This document shows, one piece after another, positions 47,179-58,969 of a stretch of DNA of 64,000 nt. A program made the translations under genes and the position numbers. This stretch comes from Golubevia sp. BC0850 (Eukaryota > Basidiomycota > Exobasidiomycetes > Golubeviales > Golubeviaceae): NCBI GenBank assembly GCA_012976225.1, contig JAAVVG010000005.1, positions 744,001 to 808,000 of the forward strand. Direction: 5' to 3'. The first letter of the stretch is position 1, and every line of letters starts with the position of its first letter. The notes under the pieces are model-generated. The model worked only from the letters and a program-made list of their open reading frames with translations. It was not told the origin of the DNA and ran no database searches.

Positions 47179-48430
47179 TCATAGAGTTAATCTGACGATT
47201 CCGCCTCCACCTTTTTGTCTTGGAAAAGCATGAGTAGGTTCGATTTGTTTCCCGCTTAGGAAGGTTCCGTAGAGAATGAATGCGGATGTTGAAGATAGCT
47301 TTGAGATATGAAGGAATTTATCTATCATTTGTCTAGTTGGAACAGCGATGTCGACTCCTGGGACAGCTCCACTTCCAGATAGATTCCTACTTTTGTAGTC
47401 GATCCAGATGACAGCTCTACAAGGGGTTATGTTGGAGAGGTCTAACGTAGCTAGAGGTTTTGCTTGAAACGACTTGAGAAGAACATCGATACTATCGTCT
47501 TCACCCATTGGTCCGATGACGAAGTATCCGCACTTGTTGTCTAGCAGAATCTTCATCGCATTTTCGTTGCTTCTGATCTTCTCTGAGAGAGTCGGCCGGG
47601 AAGGGGGAGGAGACTTGCTGGGTCGACCTCTGATGATTGAACTGTTGTGATATAGAGGTTCGAGAGACGGTCGTAGACGCGATGAAGTTGGTTGAGGTGA
47701 GGGGACTCTAGGATCGGTAGGAGAGAGAGAAGCAGATTTGCCGATTGATTTCGTGGGTGGTAAGAGTTTAACTTTCGGAGTTGCTTTGTGAACTCCTCTC
47801 CAAGGCTTTGGAATTTCCTTCGTCTGAGCTTGAAGTTGCGACTGATTGAATGAAGCTGACGTTGGAGACGGAGACTCGAAGAGTAGACCAGAAGTAATCT
47901 GACGAGGAGGAGCATTGAGATGCGAAGAAGGACTAGGTCCGAGACTAGAATCGGTCGGTATACTTAGTTTTCTCAGCCTGGAGGTATCCTTTGGAATTTC
48001 TTGAGCTAAATCTTCATCTTCATCTGAATCCGAGAGTTGAGCCTGGGTAACAGTATTCGAGATAGGTTGAAGTTCCTTCTTCTTAATTGGAAGAGTGACA
48101 TCATAATCTTCATCATCACTATCACTTTCGATTTGAACATTTCTGGGGTTCTTCGAACGATTTTGACTATTCTCTTGATTCGAATCTTTAGCTTTAATGT
48201 TTCTTGAAGCATTCTTATCCCTTCTAATGTCCTTCCTAAGTCTCTTCTTATCCAGATTAGCAGCAGAAACCGGAAACTGATAAGCTGCTTCATCAGTGTC
48301 GGAAGATCTAAGAGGAGGAGGAGCTTCTGAACGTGGATTGTTCTTCTTCGATGCACCTCCAGAGATTGGTCGACCGCCGTGAAAATCCCAAAACTCTTGA
48401 ATAGCTGACGAACGAAATGGTCTAGAGCAT
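47179..48430 (-). pseudogene. Inserted segment, long open frame of unrecognised nuclear-type protein
   Basis: An open frame of more than 410 codons replaces the chitinase core. It has no ATG of its own near the junction: its frame simply begins where the chitinase homology ends, with SSAIQEFWDFHGGRPISGG, so its N-terminus appears cut. The first 270 residues are disordered (Ser/Pro/Lys, acidic IESDSDDEDYD). The last 130 form a compact domain: ENAMKILLDNKCGYFVIGPM, CRAVIWIDYKS, DIAVPTRQMIDKFLHIS and SAFILYGTFLSGKQIEP. Coding-like sequence resumes directly after the stop. The order (disordered region, folded domain, helical domain, tail) looks like a copy of a host gene rather than a mobile-element protein. 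Function unknown. Confidence 0.5.
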
Positions 48431-48938
48431 CGGTCACTCCTTCGGGTTTCCAAAAGGCCAATAAGTACATATTGATTCCTAGGGTGGTTTGATCAGAGGA
48501 AAGAGAAATCAGGGTGAGAGCTGACAGTCAGAGAATCACAGAACTTCTTCTCTACTAACCTTTGATACTTGGAACATCTGGCAATCCAGTTGGAGTGTGT
48601 CCATACTCATCTTGGTAGACTGCATAGACTGGACCATCAACTGAATTACTGGAAGTAATGGAAGACTCGTTTGAAGACGTCGATTGATCGAAAGTCTGAG
48701 TGACGGTAGAAGTGGCGGCGGAAGAAAGAGCTGTCGAAGTGGCAGTAGGCAAGTAGCTTGCGGAATAATCTTCGGAGTAATATGTGATTTCTGAAGTGTA
48801 AGTTTCTGAAGGATAGTAGCTTGAGAATGAATTGGTTGAATCATAGAAAGTCCCGTTCTCTTCAGAATAACCAGATTGTTGTCGAACAAGCAAAGAGACA
48901 GTAGCTGCGGCGGCTAGCGCTCGAGTTGGGATGCACAT
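48430..48938 (-). pseudogene. GH18 chitinase, N-terminal remnant
   Basis: Two exons, 48938-48560 and 48478 to about 48430, encode a secretory start (MCIPTRALAAAATVSLLV), a Ser/Thr/Tyr-rich linker, and then the first barrel strands of a GH18 chitinase. These read GPVYAVYQDEYGHTPTGLPD, PSIKG and, after a well-formed intron with a TACTAAC-like donor region, INMYLLAFWKPEGVTDAL. In intact relatives this is followed by about 150 residues including the catalytic D-x-D-x-E motif. Here homology stops and unrelated sequence begins. The downstream remnant is at 45787-46185. A chitinase would remodel the cell wall; this copy cannot be catalytic as it stands. Confidence 0.7.
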
Positions 48939-49940
48939 TGTCTTGAAGAGAAAAAGGAAAAGAGAAAGACAAGATGAAGAAGGATAGAAGAGACCAGCTC
49001 TTGAAGGAAAAGAGAAAGAAGAAAGGAGAGAGAGAAGTGGATGAGGGTGGGAGCATCAGAGAACTATCCTTTTCATGCCTTAATACCTTTTCCAGCAGCT
49101 CCACTCGGAAAAATTGGGCGTTATCGAGAGATAAATATGAGAGACTCATCAGAGATGATTGAGTGTTGAGGCGTCGTGGGTATGCGAGGGCTGAATAAAC
49201 AAGGGATGTGAGGGTCCTCGAGTGTTGCCTGGGAACATTTCAATTTGCGTGGTATACCGATCAGGCAGAGAGTGGGGAAAAGATGAATTCTACAATCAAG
49301 ACTACATTCAAAGCCGCCAAAGGTGATGGGGAGAAGATCTAGATTGCGAGGATCTAGGCAGGAGAGCAGCTCGTCGAGACATCGAGGCAAGGTTATGAAG
49401 GTTCAGTTCTCTCGGAGACCAAACAAGGATGAACGTCGGAAATGAACTTTTTTTCTCACATGTACATGCACTCTTTCCAGCCGATCAGATTAGCTAGAAG
49501 TCATTATCGCCAGAAAGAATCCCACATCCAAACGAGAGAAGTTTCCTCCTCCTTATTCTCTCTCTCTACTGAGTAATTGCTCTTCCAAAAACGACGTATG
49601 CTATGTAAGTACCAGGATTGAGCTCAAAATCGTCCTTCAGTCGCCTATAGTCGCCAATGCTGCTGCGTTCTCATCTTCTCCCCTTCAGCTATTGTCTCCA
49701 TCGTCCCCTTCCCTTCGGGCTTCTTCTCTTTCCTTTTCGCTTTTCCTTTGTAAATTACAAGGTCTACTTTCGCCAATCATTTGAAGAATCAATGTGTGTT
49801 CGCCGCCACACTCCACGTGAAAATTAGCAAGGGGAAAGTCGCGGAAGCCTGCTCCTTACCTTCTCCACCAATCGCAACTCACTACTCATTTTCTTACAAC
49901 TTCCATCCATTCTGGTTGGACTCTCTATCCTCTAATCTCT
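48939..49940. promoter_or_regulatory. Divergent intergenic region, chitinase remnant / 5'-nucleotidase gene
   Basis: About 1 kb. Open frames on both strands (48974-49390, 49781-49978) have no recognisable content. It presumably holds the old chitinase promoter and the promoter/leader of the 5'-nucleotidase gene. No repeat was recognised. Confidence 0.4.
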
Positions 49941-52900
49941 ATGCCGACTCGATTGATTCCACTGTTGCACTGCAATGATGTGTACAGAGTAGAGCAACAC
50001 GATTCCAAGAAGAACCGAATAGGAGCAGATCAATTCGCTTACAAGGTCCAACAACTTCGAAACCAATGGCCAAAAACTTCTTCAAAATCACAATCAAACT
50101 CAAACTCAAGTGAAGAAGGAGTGGAAGGAGCTGAAGCTGCAGCTGCAGCAGATGGATTGATGCTCTTCTCTGGAGATGTCTTCTCTCCTTCCGTAGAGTC
50201 TTCAGTCACTAGAGGGGTTCACATGATTCCAGTCTTGAAGGAGATGATGATAGATTGCTCAGTTCTTGGAAAGTGAGTCAAACAGACATAGGAGATAGGC
50301 ACAAGCATCATCTTTCGTCAGCTCAATCCTATCTCATCTCTCTCTCTTCACACTCATTCTAGCCATGACTTTGACTTCGGTTTCCCTCATATGCTGTCTT
50401 TGATCAAGCAGACAAACTTTCCTTGGGTGTTTTCTAACATTGCTGATAGAGGTTCGAAGGACGATTCAGACGATGAAGAGGAACAGAACAGGGAAGATCA
50501 ATCGAAAGGTGGAGAGAGCAAGGAAGGCGGGGATGAACCTCAAGAAGGAGATCAGCAAGTTGAGGGAACCAAGGAATACTGGGTCAAAGAAGTCAATGGT
50601 GTTAGAATTGGGATTATTGGGCTGGTTGAAAAGTGAGTAGACAAGGCAAGAGAGAGAGAGAGAGAGAGAGAGAGCTCAGAGCTGATTTCAAATCAGTTAC
50701 GGTGATAGGACGATGATGCTGAGGAGCATCGATGCTTGATAGGCCAGAGTAAAGCCTGATCTTGAGGGCTTGCAGCTTGAGCCTTCAAAGTTCAAAGAGG
50801 GAAGTCGATAAGCTGACTACTCAACCTCTCTCTTCTGCATCTCAAGAGACTGGATAGCTACTGTTCCAAGTTTCCCTCCCAATTTCTTCTATCGCTCAAT
50901 GCAAACTCGCTCTAATCAGCTCTCCAAGCTTCTACGAGATCCTTCAGGTCCTCACTCGGTGGATCTTATCATCGCTCTAACTCATTGTAGATTACCAAAC
51001 GATATTGAATTAGCTCTGAAAGTAGGAGCGACTAGCAATCCAGAAGATGTACATGGAGTTGACTTGATTCTAGGAGGACATGATCACACGTATTATGTAG
51101 GAAGAGGAGCGAAGGAATTCGAAGGAGAGGAATTCGATAGAGATGCTGGGACGGAAGAAGATAAGGACGAAGATGGAAAGAGATGTATGATCGTCAAGAG
51201 TGGGACGGATTTCAGAGATTTGAGTGCTATTGAGCTGGTCGTAGACGAGGTGGAGGGAAACCAAGTAAGAAAGATGGTGGTCAAGGAGATGAAAGGTGAG
51301 TTGTCGAGTCAAGAGGTCTTTCTCTCCTGTGTATTTCACCTCTAACTTTGCCCCGTCAAACCCCCTTACTTTTTGGTGTTCATGTTTTCAACGAGAACTA
51401 ATCACTCATCCTCTCTCCACCTGTCTTCCTTCCCTCTCCAACTTTACTCCTTTCTCGCAGTGAAACGCCACAGAACCTCTCCTTCCGATCCCTCAACTCC
51501 AGAACTGCGATCTATGGTCGACGATTTGATCTCTAGAATCTCAGCTTCCACAGGAGAAGTCATTGCGCATACTCTCACTCCGTGGGACGCTCGATCTGAG
51601 AAAGTTCGAACAGACGAATCTGCTCTAGGAAACTTCTTGGCAGACATTCTCATGAGGTCTTACGACGAGACTTTGAGAGAACGAGAGAAGAGAGGACAAC
51701 TTGAAAAAGATGAAGAGAGGGGAAAAGATGACAGGCAAGTGGATTGTGCTTTACTATGTGGAGGAGCTGTTCGAGGAGATTCCGTTTACGACTTTAACAT
51801 TACTCTTGGAAATGTGTTGGAGATTTTACCCTTTGAGGACGCTACTGGTGAGTGGAGCGAGATCCTTTGGTGATGAGCTTCGATTTTGACTCTCTTCTTC
51901 TATTCCACTCCTGCCTCTTGTTAAAATCAGTTGTCAAAGAACTGACTGGTCAAGCGATTTGGGATGCCCTCGAGAATGGGCTTTCCTCATATCCGAAACA
52001 AGAAGGGCGATTTCCTGTCATTGGCGGTCTAATCGTCAAATGGGATTCAACCAAACCTCCTTTCTCTCGATTGGTTTCCGTGGAAGTTCAAGACGAAGTT
52101 CACATGTTATCGTCAACCGGAAAGAAACTTCGTCAAGCCAGAGTTTACTCAATGATAGATCATCCTGAAGATTCAGGAGCAACGATTAAAGTTCATCGGC
52201 CTGCTTTGAAAAGTAAAGGACCTCTGAAGATGGATAAGAAGTATAGAGTCGTGACGCGGGAGTATATGGCTGAGGGTCACGATGGTTACGAAGCTTTAAC
52301 GACCGGAAGCTATCTGATAGATCATGAGAATGGAGTTTTAGCAAGTGCTTTAGTAAGAAAGTTCCTACTCGGAGCTAGTTTACTTTGGAGATTAAAACAT
52401 GTTGGAGATGATGATGATGAAGAGAAAGGAACTGAGATGGACCAGTCGATGGATACTCTCAAATCTACTAATTCAAAAAGCTACGGGAACGAGAAGGACA
52501 ACGAAGGGAATACTATTTCTAGGAAGACTAAGAAAGCTATTGAAAGAGCTAGATTATTAGCTCAACAAGATGACGATGAAGAGGTTCTTGAAGACGATCA
52601 ACACCAAATTCAGGAAGAAAAGGAAAACTCTTCTCAAAGCTCTTCCACAAATCAGCAGCCCCCCAAGACTCCTTCCAAGAGATCTACTTCCAACCCAAGT
52701 TCGGACTCAAACTCCTCAAGACCTGGTCTCAACTGGAGATCTGACTTCCTCAACTCAAACACCGTCGATCTCTCACCTGGTGGAATTAGAGACGCTTTGT
52801 TCGCTGGAGGATCTGAACATCATAGTAAAAGAGATCCAGTTCATAAGAGATTTAACATCGGTAAAGAAGGTGGAGATGGAGAAGACAACAAACCGAATGT

Positions 52901-53195
52901 TGGTTCTGGGCTGAAGAACATGTTCCCTTCTTCCACCAGCCAAGATCAAGATAAGCCAAAAACTGATTCTCAAGATCAACCTCAAAGGGCGCACACGGAA
53001 GACAGGCTCAAGAAGGAACTGAAAGATCAAGATGGTCAAGTCGTCAGATCCGAGGGTGATGGAGTTCTGACGGATAGTGTTGAGGTGAATGAGGAAGAAA
53101 TCGAGGAGATGAAACAATCTAGTGGAGATTTAGCTATCATCTGTCCAATGAGAGATGGGAGGTTGGTAGATGTAGCGAGGGAGAAGAAAAAGTAG
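49941..53195 (+). CDS. 5'-nucleotidase-like metallophosphoesterase, cytoplasmic type
   Basis: Five exons, 49941-50272, 50363-50632, 50847-51295, 51461-51847 and 51931-53195, give 900 residues. The binuclear-metal phosphoesterase motifs are LLHCNDVYRVE (D-x-N variant of DxH), LFSGDVFSPS, GNHDFDFG (assembled across intron 1), IIALTHCRLPND and LGGHDHTYY. The 5'-nucleotidase C-terminal domain follows, with DESALGNFLADILMRSYDE, CALLCGGAVRGDS and the substrate loop YSMIDHPEDSG. There is no signal peptide, unlike secreted ecto-nucleotidases. The last 250 residues are acidic/Ser-rich and disordered (a DDDDEEKG patch, then a C-terminal REKKK). The substrate (nucleotide or other phosphate ester) cannot be told. 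Confidence 0.88.
50649..50674. repeat. AG dinucleotide microsatellite
   Basis: Thirteen uninterrupted AG units lie in the second intron of the 5'-nucleotidase gene, close to the donor site. Length variation is likely. Confidence 0.9.
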
Positions 53196-53775
53196 AGGAA
53201 GAGATAATTATCTTCTTTTCTAAAATGAGTTTTCTCAGTCATCTTGCAATCTGTTCACGCATATATACACTGTACTCAAGCATGTTATAATACTATCTGT
53301 CTTTGATCCTACAAAATTGTTTTCTATGGCTCGACAGATGAGGGAGACAAGACACCTGGGCGAAAAAGCCTTAAGGCGTTCGTTCGCGTTTGATCTCGAG
53401 TCAGATTGTTTTCCTGATTTTTTTTCCAGAACTTTCAAGGTTTGACGTGCAACTGAACCTAAATGGTTGGGAGCGGCTTTGCGAGCCATGACCCTCCCGG
53501 AAGAGAGAGTCTTCAAAGACAATAGAACTTGTTCCCACTTCCTGCACACTCAAACCAACCATTAACTCTCAGACTACAGCAACCTTGATAGAATAGACTC
53601 ATATCAAATCACTGCACTCCTTATAGAGGTAGAGCAGAAGTCCCTTCAAAAGCTCAATCACTTTCACCTCACCTGTCTTATCGGATCCTCACTATCTTGC
53701 TAAACTTCTTCCTTTCTCTCAAGTCAACTCGTCAACTTCCATTCAGTTTCATACAGCAAATCAATCTATTCTACT
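53196..53775. other. Intergenic region, nothing recognised
   Basis: This holds the 3' end of the 5'-nucleotidase gene and the promoter of the DUF726 gene. The minus-strand open frame at 53235-53549 lacks recognisable motifs. Confidence 0.4.
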
Positions 53776-56700
53776 ATGTCATTCTTCAGATCAAGCAAAA
53801 CGAAAGCCCCTCCTCCAGATCTAGACGATGCCGATGACTGGCAGACAATGCCAGTCGTTCAATCCTCTTCAACTCAGCTATCTTCACTGCATGACGATTT
53901 AGATGAAGATGAAAAGAGAAGGTATCATTGGAGACCTCCCTCACCTAAAAGCAGTACCAAGAAAGGAAAAGGTTCCAAATCTAATCAAGCTTCATCCTCT
54001 ACCAATCCAAATGCTAATGGTACCACCACCTCCAAGTCAAATGCTACCGGAAGGCATCTCAACGTCGATGATGCCAGAGGTTACGATTGGAGAGCTGCTC
54101 CTTCCTCTTTAGGAATGGGAATGGGAAATGGGAATCATGACTCAGATGAAGACTCCGAGGATGGAAAGAGGAAGGGAGATGATTCGGTGGATGATGATGA
54201 TGAGAAAGGCAGAGGTTACACTCAATTGAGATTGGATGAAGACGAAGAATCTGAAGCTATTCACGCAGCTACTTCTTATCTTTTCGGTGATGGTCCAAAC
54301 TCAAAGGGAGGCGGAGCAGGTCCAACTGGGGAAGGTTCAGGTGCAACTCCTCTTTCTCAAATGGCTACTACCAAGCAGCTTCTAAGTGAAGGTCAGAAGA
54401 TCGCCTATGTAGGGATCTGCTCTCTTCTAGCAAAAGATCTGGTTCGAAAGTTGAGGAGAGTTCCAGGAAAGGAAACTGTTGAGGCTACTAAGAGTGCCGA
54501 AGAATGGTTGGTCAGAGTGATGGCTAGATTATGTCAACATATGGATATTGAGGCTAGTGGTGAGTACACAGAGGATATTTTGGGATCTAAGGGAGCTGGA
54601 ATTAGCAGAGGAAGGCGCACAAGAGGATAGCTCCCTAATCTTTGAGAACCCTATCATCTCCCTATCTCACGTCTCTTCCCTCAGAACAACAAATGATCGA
54701 TTCGCTAGCTCAACATGGAGTCTTATCAGCAGATCTGGCTCCAAGTCTCGTCATGACTCTAACCATCAACAACCCGGATTTCGATCCTGAAGCCAAGAAG
54801 GAGAGGGAAGAGGAGGCGCTCGCTGAGGAGCAACGAGCCGAAGAGAAGAAGAAGGAAGACGAACAACTGGAAAGGATCGAACGAGAAAGGATCGAAAGCC
54901 GAAGTAGATCGGAAGCCATTCCACAGGAAAGCTCTACTGAAGAGAAAGATTCGACGGAGCTCAATTCCCCTCCTCCCCCCGCCTCTTCCGTCTCTACTCC
55001 ATCCGAACTCTCCAATTCTGAAGAATCAACATCGATAGACCTCAAAACAGTTCAGATAGAGGAGGATGTGGAGGAAGACGAGGACGATGGAGACTTGGGA
55101 GCACCTCCTCGAGCGAGCGTCAGCTCGAATCGAACATCCAAACGTCAAAGTCAACCAGTCAAGGCAGTCGAAGTCACACCTCAAAGCTCGCTTTCAGAAC
55201 AAGACGACGAAGGAGGTGATATCGGTGCTCTTGCTGGAGGTTCAACGCCAAAGCCCAACGGCTCGACTCCCCTCCCCGAATCAAGCTCTCCACCTCGAGA
55301 AGAGCAAACGTTGTCGAACGCTCAACCTACCACAGCTCTGACGGATCCTAACACTGCAGCTCAAACAGGCTTGGAAGCCGCTGGAGGTATGAATCAGGAA
55401 TTAGGATTGGAACCTAAATCAGAAGAGCCGCCTTCTACCTCAGTCCTCGGCCAAACTTCTCAGCCTCAGAAGGTGGAACCTCCTCCCTCAGCTCTGGAGG
55501 GAGTCACTACGGAAATCAGCTCAGCAGATGAGAAGATCACACTGGATCTTCGATGGACGATTCTGTGTGATCTGTTCTTAGTCTTGACCGCCGATTCGGT
55601 CTACGATGCCAGATCTAGAGTCTTACTACTCTCAGTGGCAGAAGCTCTAGGACTGAGCTGGATGGACGTGACCACCTTCGAAAAAAGAGTCACTGATGCT
55701 CTGGAGATAGAGGAGGGAGTCGAATCTCTCAAGGACAAATCTGCAGCAGAGAAAAGAGCGGTGATGGCTAAAAGGAGAAGGCTGTTGATGGTAGGAGCGG
55801 CCACTGTTGGTGGTGGACTGGTGATCGGTCTCTCTGCAGGTCTTCTGGCTCCTCTGATCGGTGCTGGTTTAGGTGCCACGCTAGGAGCTGTCGGAATCGG
55901 AGGAACTAGTTCTTTCTTGGGTGGAGTTGGTGGTGCTGCGTTCATCACGTCTACCGCAACTCTTGGTGGAGCTACAATCGGAGGTCGATCGATGTCAAGA
56001 AGAACCAGGAATGTCAAGACCTTTGAATTCAGGCCGCTACACAACAACAAAAGAGTCAACGCCATCGTCACAGTTCCAGGGTGAGTGAAGGCACGAGACT
56101 GCAGATATGGCTGCTTTCTTTTCTTCGGTTCGCTTTCTGACTTGAAAGTCCGGTTTCTTTCCTCTTATTCGTCTCTCCTCTAGATTCATGAATGGGCCTC
56201 AAGACGACCCTAGACTGCCTTTCAGCGTTCTAGACTCGATCATGGGAGACGTCTTCTCTGTTCTGTGGGAACCCGACATGATGATGGAGATGGGAAACGC
56301 TCTCTCAATCCTCTGGAACGAGACCTTCGCCGCAGGAGTGCAGACAGTTCTCGCAGCGACCATCGCTGGAGGTCTGGTAGGAGGTGAGTGTCTCGCAGCG
56401 TTTCGCTTTTCTCCGTTCTCAGCAGCTTCTCGATGACCACGCCCCTAACCACCTTTTTCTCTCTCTTTGTTTTCCAGCTCTCGCTTGGCCATTGTGGCTG
56501 ACAAAGCTAGGGTATCTCATCGATAATCCTTGGTCAAACGCACTGGACAGGTCCTACTCCGCTGGTCTCATTCTAGCTGATATCCTTTCAAAACGTCAAT
56601 TAGGAGTTCGTCCAATCACTCTCATAGGCTTCAGTCTGGGTGCCAGAGTCATCTTCTACGCTCTCGTGGAGCTCGCTCGCATGGGATCCTTTGGGGTCGT

Positions 56701-58279
56701 TCAAGATGTCTTCCTTATGGGAGCTCCGGTCAGCGCTAAGGACTCTCAGTGGAAGGAGGCTCGAAGTGTGGTCTCTGGGAGGTTCGTCAATGGTGAGTGG
56801 AGCTAGAAGTTTATCTCAGCTTTGGTCGTTCGAGATTCTAACCCTACCTCTTTCGCCACTTCCCTCTCAGCATTCTCTCGAACAGATTGGATTCTTGGAT
56901 ACCTCCATCGAGCTACGTCTGGAGGTCTTGGATCCATCGCTGGTCTTCATCCAGTGGATCGAGTTCCCGACATCGAGAACGTCGAGGTGACTCATGTGGT
57001 ACCAGGTCATCTTCAGTATCGAGCCCTCATGCCACTCGTCTTGGACGAGCTTGGCTTTAGGTGCACCGCAGATTACTTCGATGAACCGGAGGACATGACC
57101 AAGATTCCAGAGAGAGAGGTCATTCGGGAACACAAGGATTACGAGCTTCGAACGGTCCAAACGAAATCTGAAGGTTTCGGAAAAATCTGGAAAAGGAAGA
57201 ATCCAGACTCTGCTTCCAATTCGGAGGAAGGATCTCGACCTGGTTCCAGACCAGGGACCGCCACCGCAACTCCTGCCGCTTCCTCGCCTTCTGTCGGCTC
57301 GAAAAAGAACTTTCAAGAGTACGACGAGTACGACGACGACGATGATCTTCCTCCTAGGTTGGAATCCCCACACCCACCTCCTTCCAGAGCCACTTCTTTA
57401 GCTTCCGAAGCACAGAACGAGGTGGAAAGGTCTCGAAACCCTGAGATTGACAAGGTTCCTTCGACTGCTGTTCATTTCGACACTGAGCAAATCCTCGCGG
57501 AACTGAGGGAGTCGGGCATCGAGGTGAGGGAACTCGAAAGCTCCCTTCCACCTCTTGTTGCCTCAACTCAGACTCAAACTGCACCCGCCTCTTCAAATTC
57601 CTCGAATCAAACTCAGCCTCATCTTTCTTCCTCCACAACTCGACCTTCGCTTTCCCAAAAAGCGTCCTCCAAAGCGATCGATCCGATCGAGGCTCCCAGC
57701 TTCTCTCGCCAACTGTCAGAACGCTCGCAACCTAGTACACCTTCGCCGTACGAGAAAAGCTTCGCAGGACCAGGCTACTCTTACACCGAACCAAGCAGGA
57801 TCGGAGGAGACGATGGAGGAGTCTCTCTCTCTTTCGCCTCTTACGACGACGAGGAAATCGAGATCGAGAGTAAGTCGAAGACGGATCCCAACTTTTCTGC
57901 CTCCTCTTCCATGTCACCTGTGTCTGAGAGATACGCGGCTTATGGACTTTCTACAGAGACCGCAGATCAATTGGCCAAGGAATTCTCAGGAAGGGCTGGT
58001 CTAGATGGAGGTCGAAGTCCTTCGATGTCCGAGACTGTTTTACCTGGATCTGCTCCCCTCAGCTCCCCTGCTATCACCTTCCTTCCTGTTGGAAACGATG
58101 GATGGAGTGAGGATACTTTAGTCAGTAGAGGTGGACTTCCAGGCGAAAGGAGAAGAGGCGAAAGCGGATCGGAATTCATGGCAGGCAGGCCAGGTTTGGA
58201 CAGAGCCCCTTCTCAACCGCCACCTACTCTCACGTTCGGCGGTTTATCTAATGCTGGAAGCGATAATCCTTGGGGCTGA
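53776..58279 (+). CDS. MIL1: DUF726/TMCO4-family membrane alpha/beta hydrolase
   Basis: Five exons, 53776-54559, 54685-56080, 56184-56383, 56478-56792 and 56871-58279, give 1367 residues. The DUF726 core runs from about residue 500. It starts with a helical part (DLRWTILCDLFLVLTADSVY) and a Gly/Ala-rich membrane segment (GGGLVIGLSAGLLAPLIGAG). An immunoglobulin-like hydrolase start (RVNAIVTVPGFMNG), WPLWLTKLGYLIDNPWSNAL, nucleophile motif ITLIGFSLGARVIFYAL, VFLMGAPVS and the DWILGYLHRA block follow. Yeast Mil1 and human TMCO4 belong here; Mil1 is linked to clathrin adaptor AP-1 traffic. The N-terminal 500 residues and C-terminal 330 residues are acidic and Ser/Pro-rich, making this larger than the yeast protein. 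The enzyme's lipid substrate is not established. Confidence 0.9.
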
Positions 58280-58969
58280 AACGATGACGAGGTGGCATCG
58301 TTCTGGAGGAGAGAGTTCCAATTCTTTTGCTCTTTCTCGTCCAATACACTTCTGCTGTAGTCTGTACTCGCAACATCATAACATCATTCTCCAATTTCAA
58401 TATCAAGTTTGATTCCATTCGATCATCTAAATTCGTGTGACCGCGTGTAAAGGGCGAGACGGCGAGACGGCCTCGAACTCTCAAAAAGCTAATGAAATTA
58501 ACCGCAGCAAAATCTTCTTGCTCGTTATACAGTTCACCAGGTTACCGAGTAGAGAACTACATAAGATATCTGGGTGCTTAAACCATGCTTTATAACCATC
58601 CAACTTTCCGATGAAAGATGAAGTGAAGGATCGAAAAGTCGAAAACTCCCCGGGCAGTAACGAGCGGCGATGAATGAGAAGAACAAAGGGAAACGTCCAA
58701 GGCAGTTTGCCGAAGGTTTTTCTTTCTTTGACTTTCTGGGCCTCTCAGGATCCTGCAATCTATGCTTGTGCGGGCTTCTCAACGGCGTTAATTTGAACCT
58801 TCCTTGATTAATTGTGAAGGACAACAGATTTCATACAAAGGGAGGAGGTCAGTGCATTTCTTCTTTCCCCCCTCTTTCATTTTCCATCCTTTTCCCCCTC
58901 TTCGACCTTTCCGTTGGACCTCCATCCTCAAAAGGTCCCTCTCGAAGGTTTAGAAGACTTTTAAGTTTA
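58280..58969. other. Intergenic region, nothing recognised
   Basis: This is the interval between the DUF726 gene and the BTB-like gene. A GGCGAGACGGCGAGACGG direct repeat occurs near 58454. The frame of the next gene is open back to 58814, but the first residues there look non-coding. Confidence 0.4.

Noticed and set aside
46181-48443. Nine-base inverted repeat (GAAGGAGTG) bounding the insertion in the chitinase, as terminal repeats of a transposon
   Set aside because: The right-hand copy lies inside codons that still match chitinase (KPEGVTDAL), similarity does not extend past nine bases, and no target duplication was found. Coincidence is likelier.
48006-48470. 154-codon basic/leucine-rich open frame as a real protein
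   Set aside because: It continues the chitinase frame into the inserted DNA. Beyond the first 15 residues it is a shadow of the overlapping unrecognised-protein frame.
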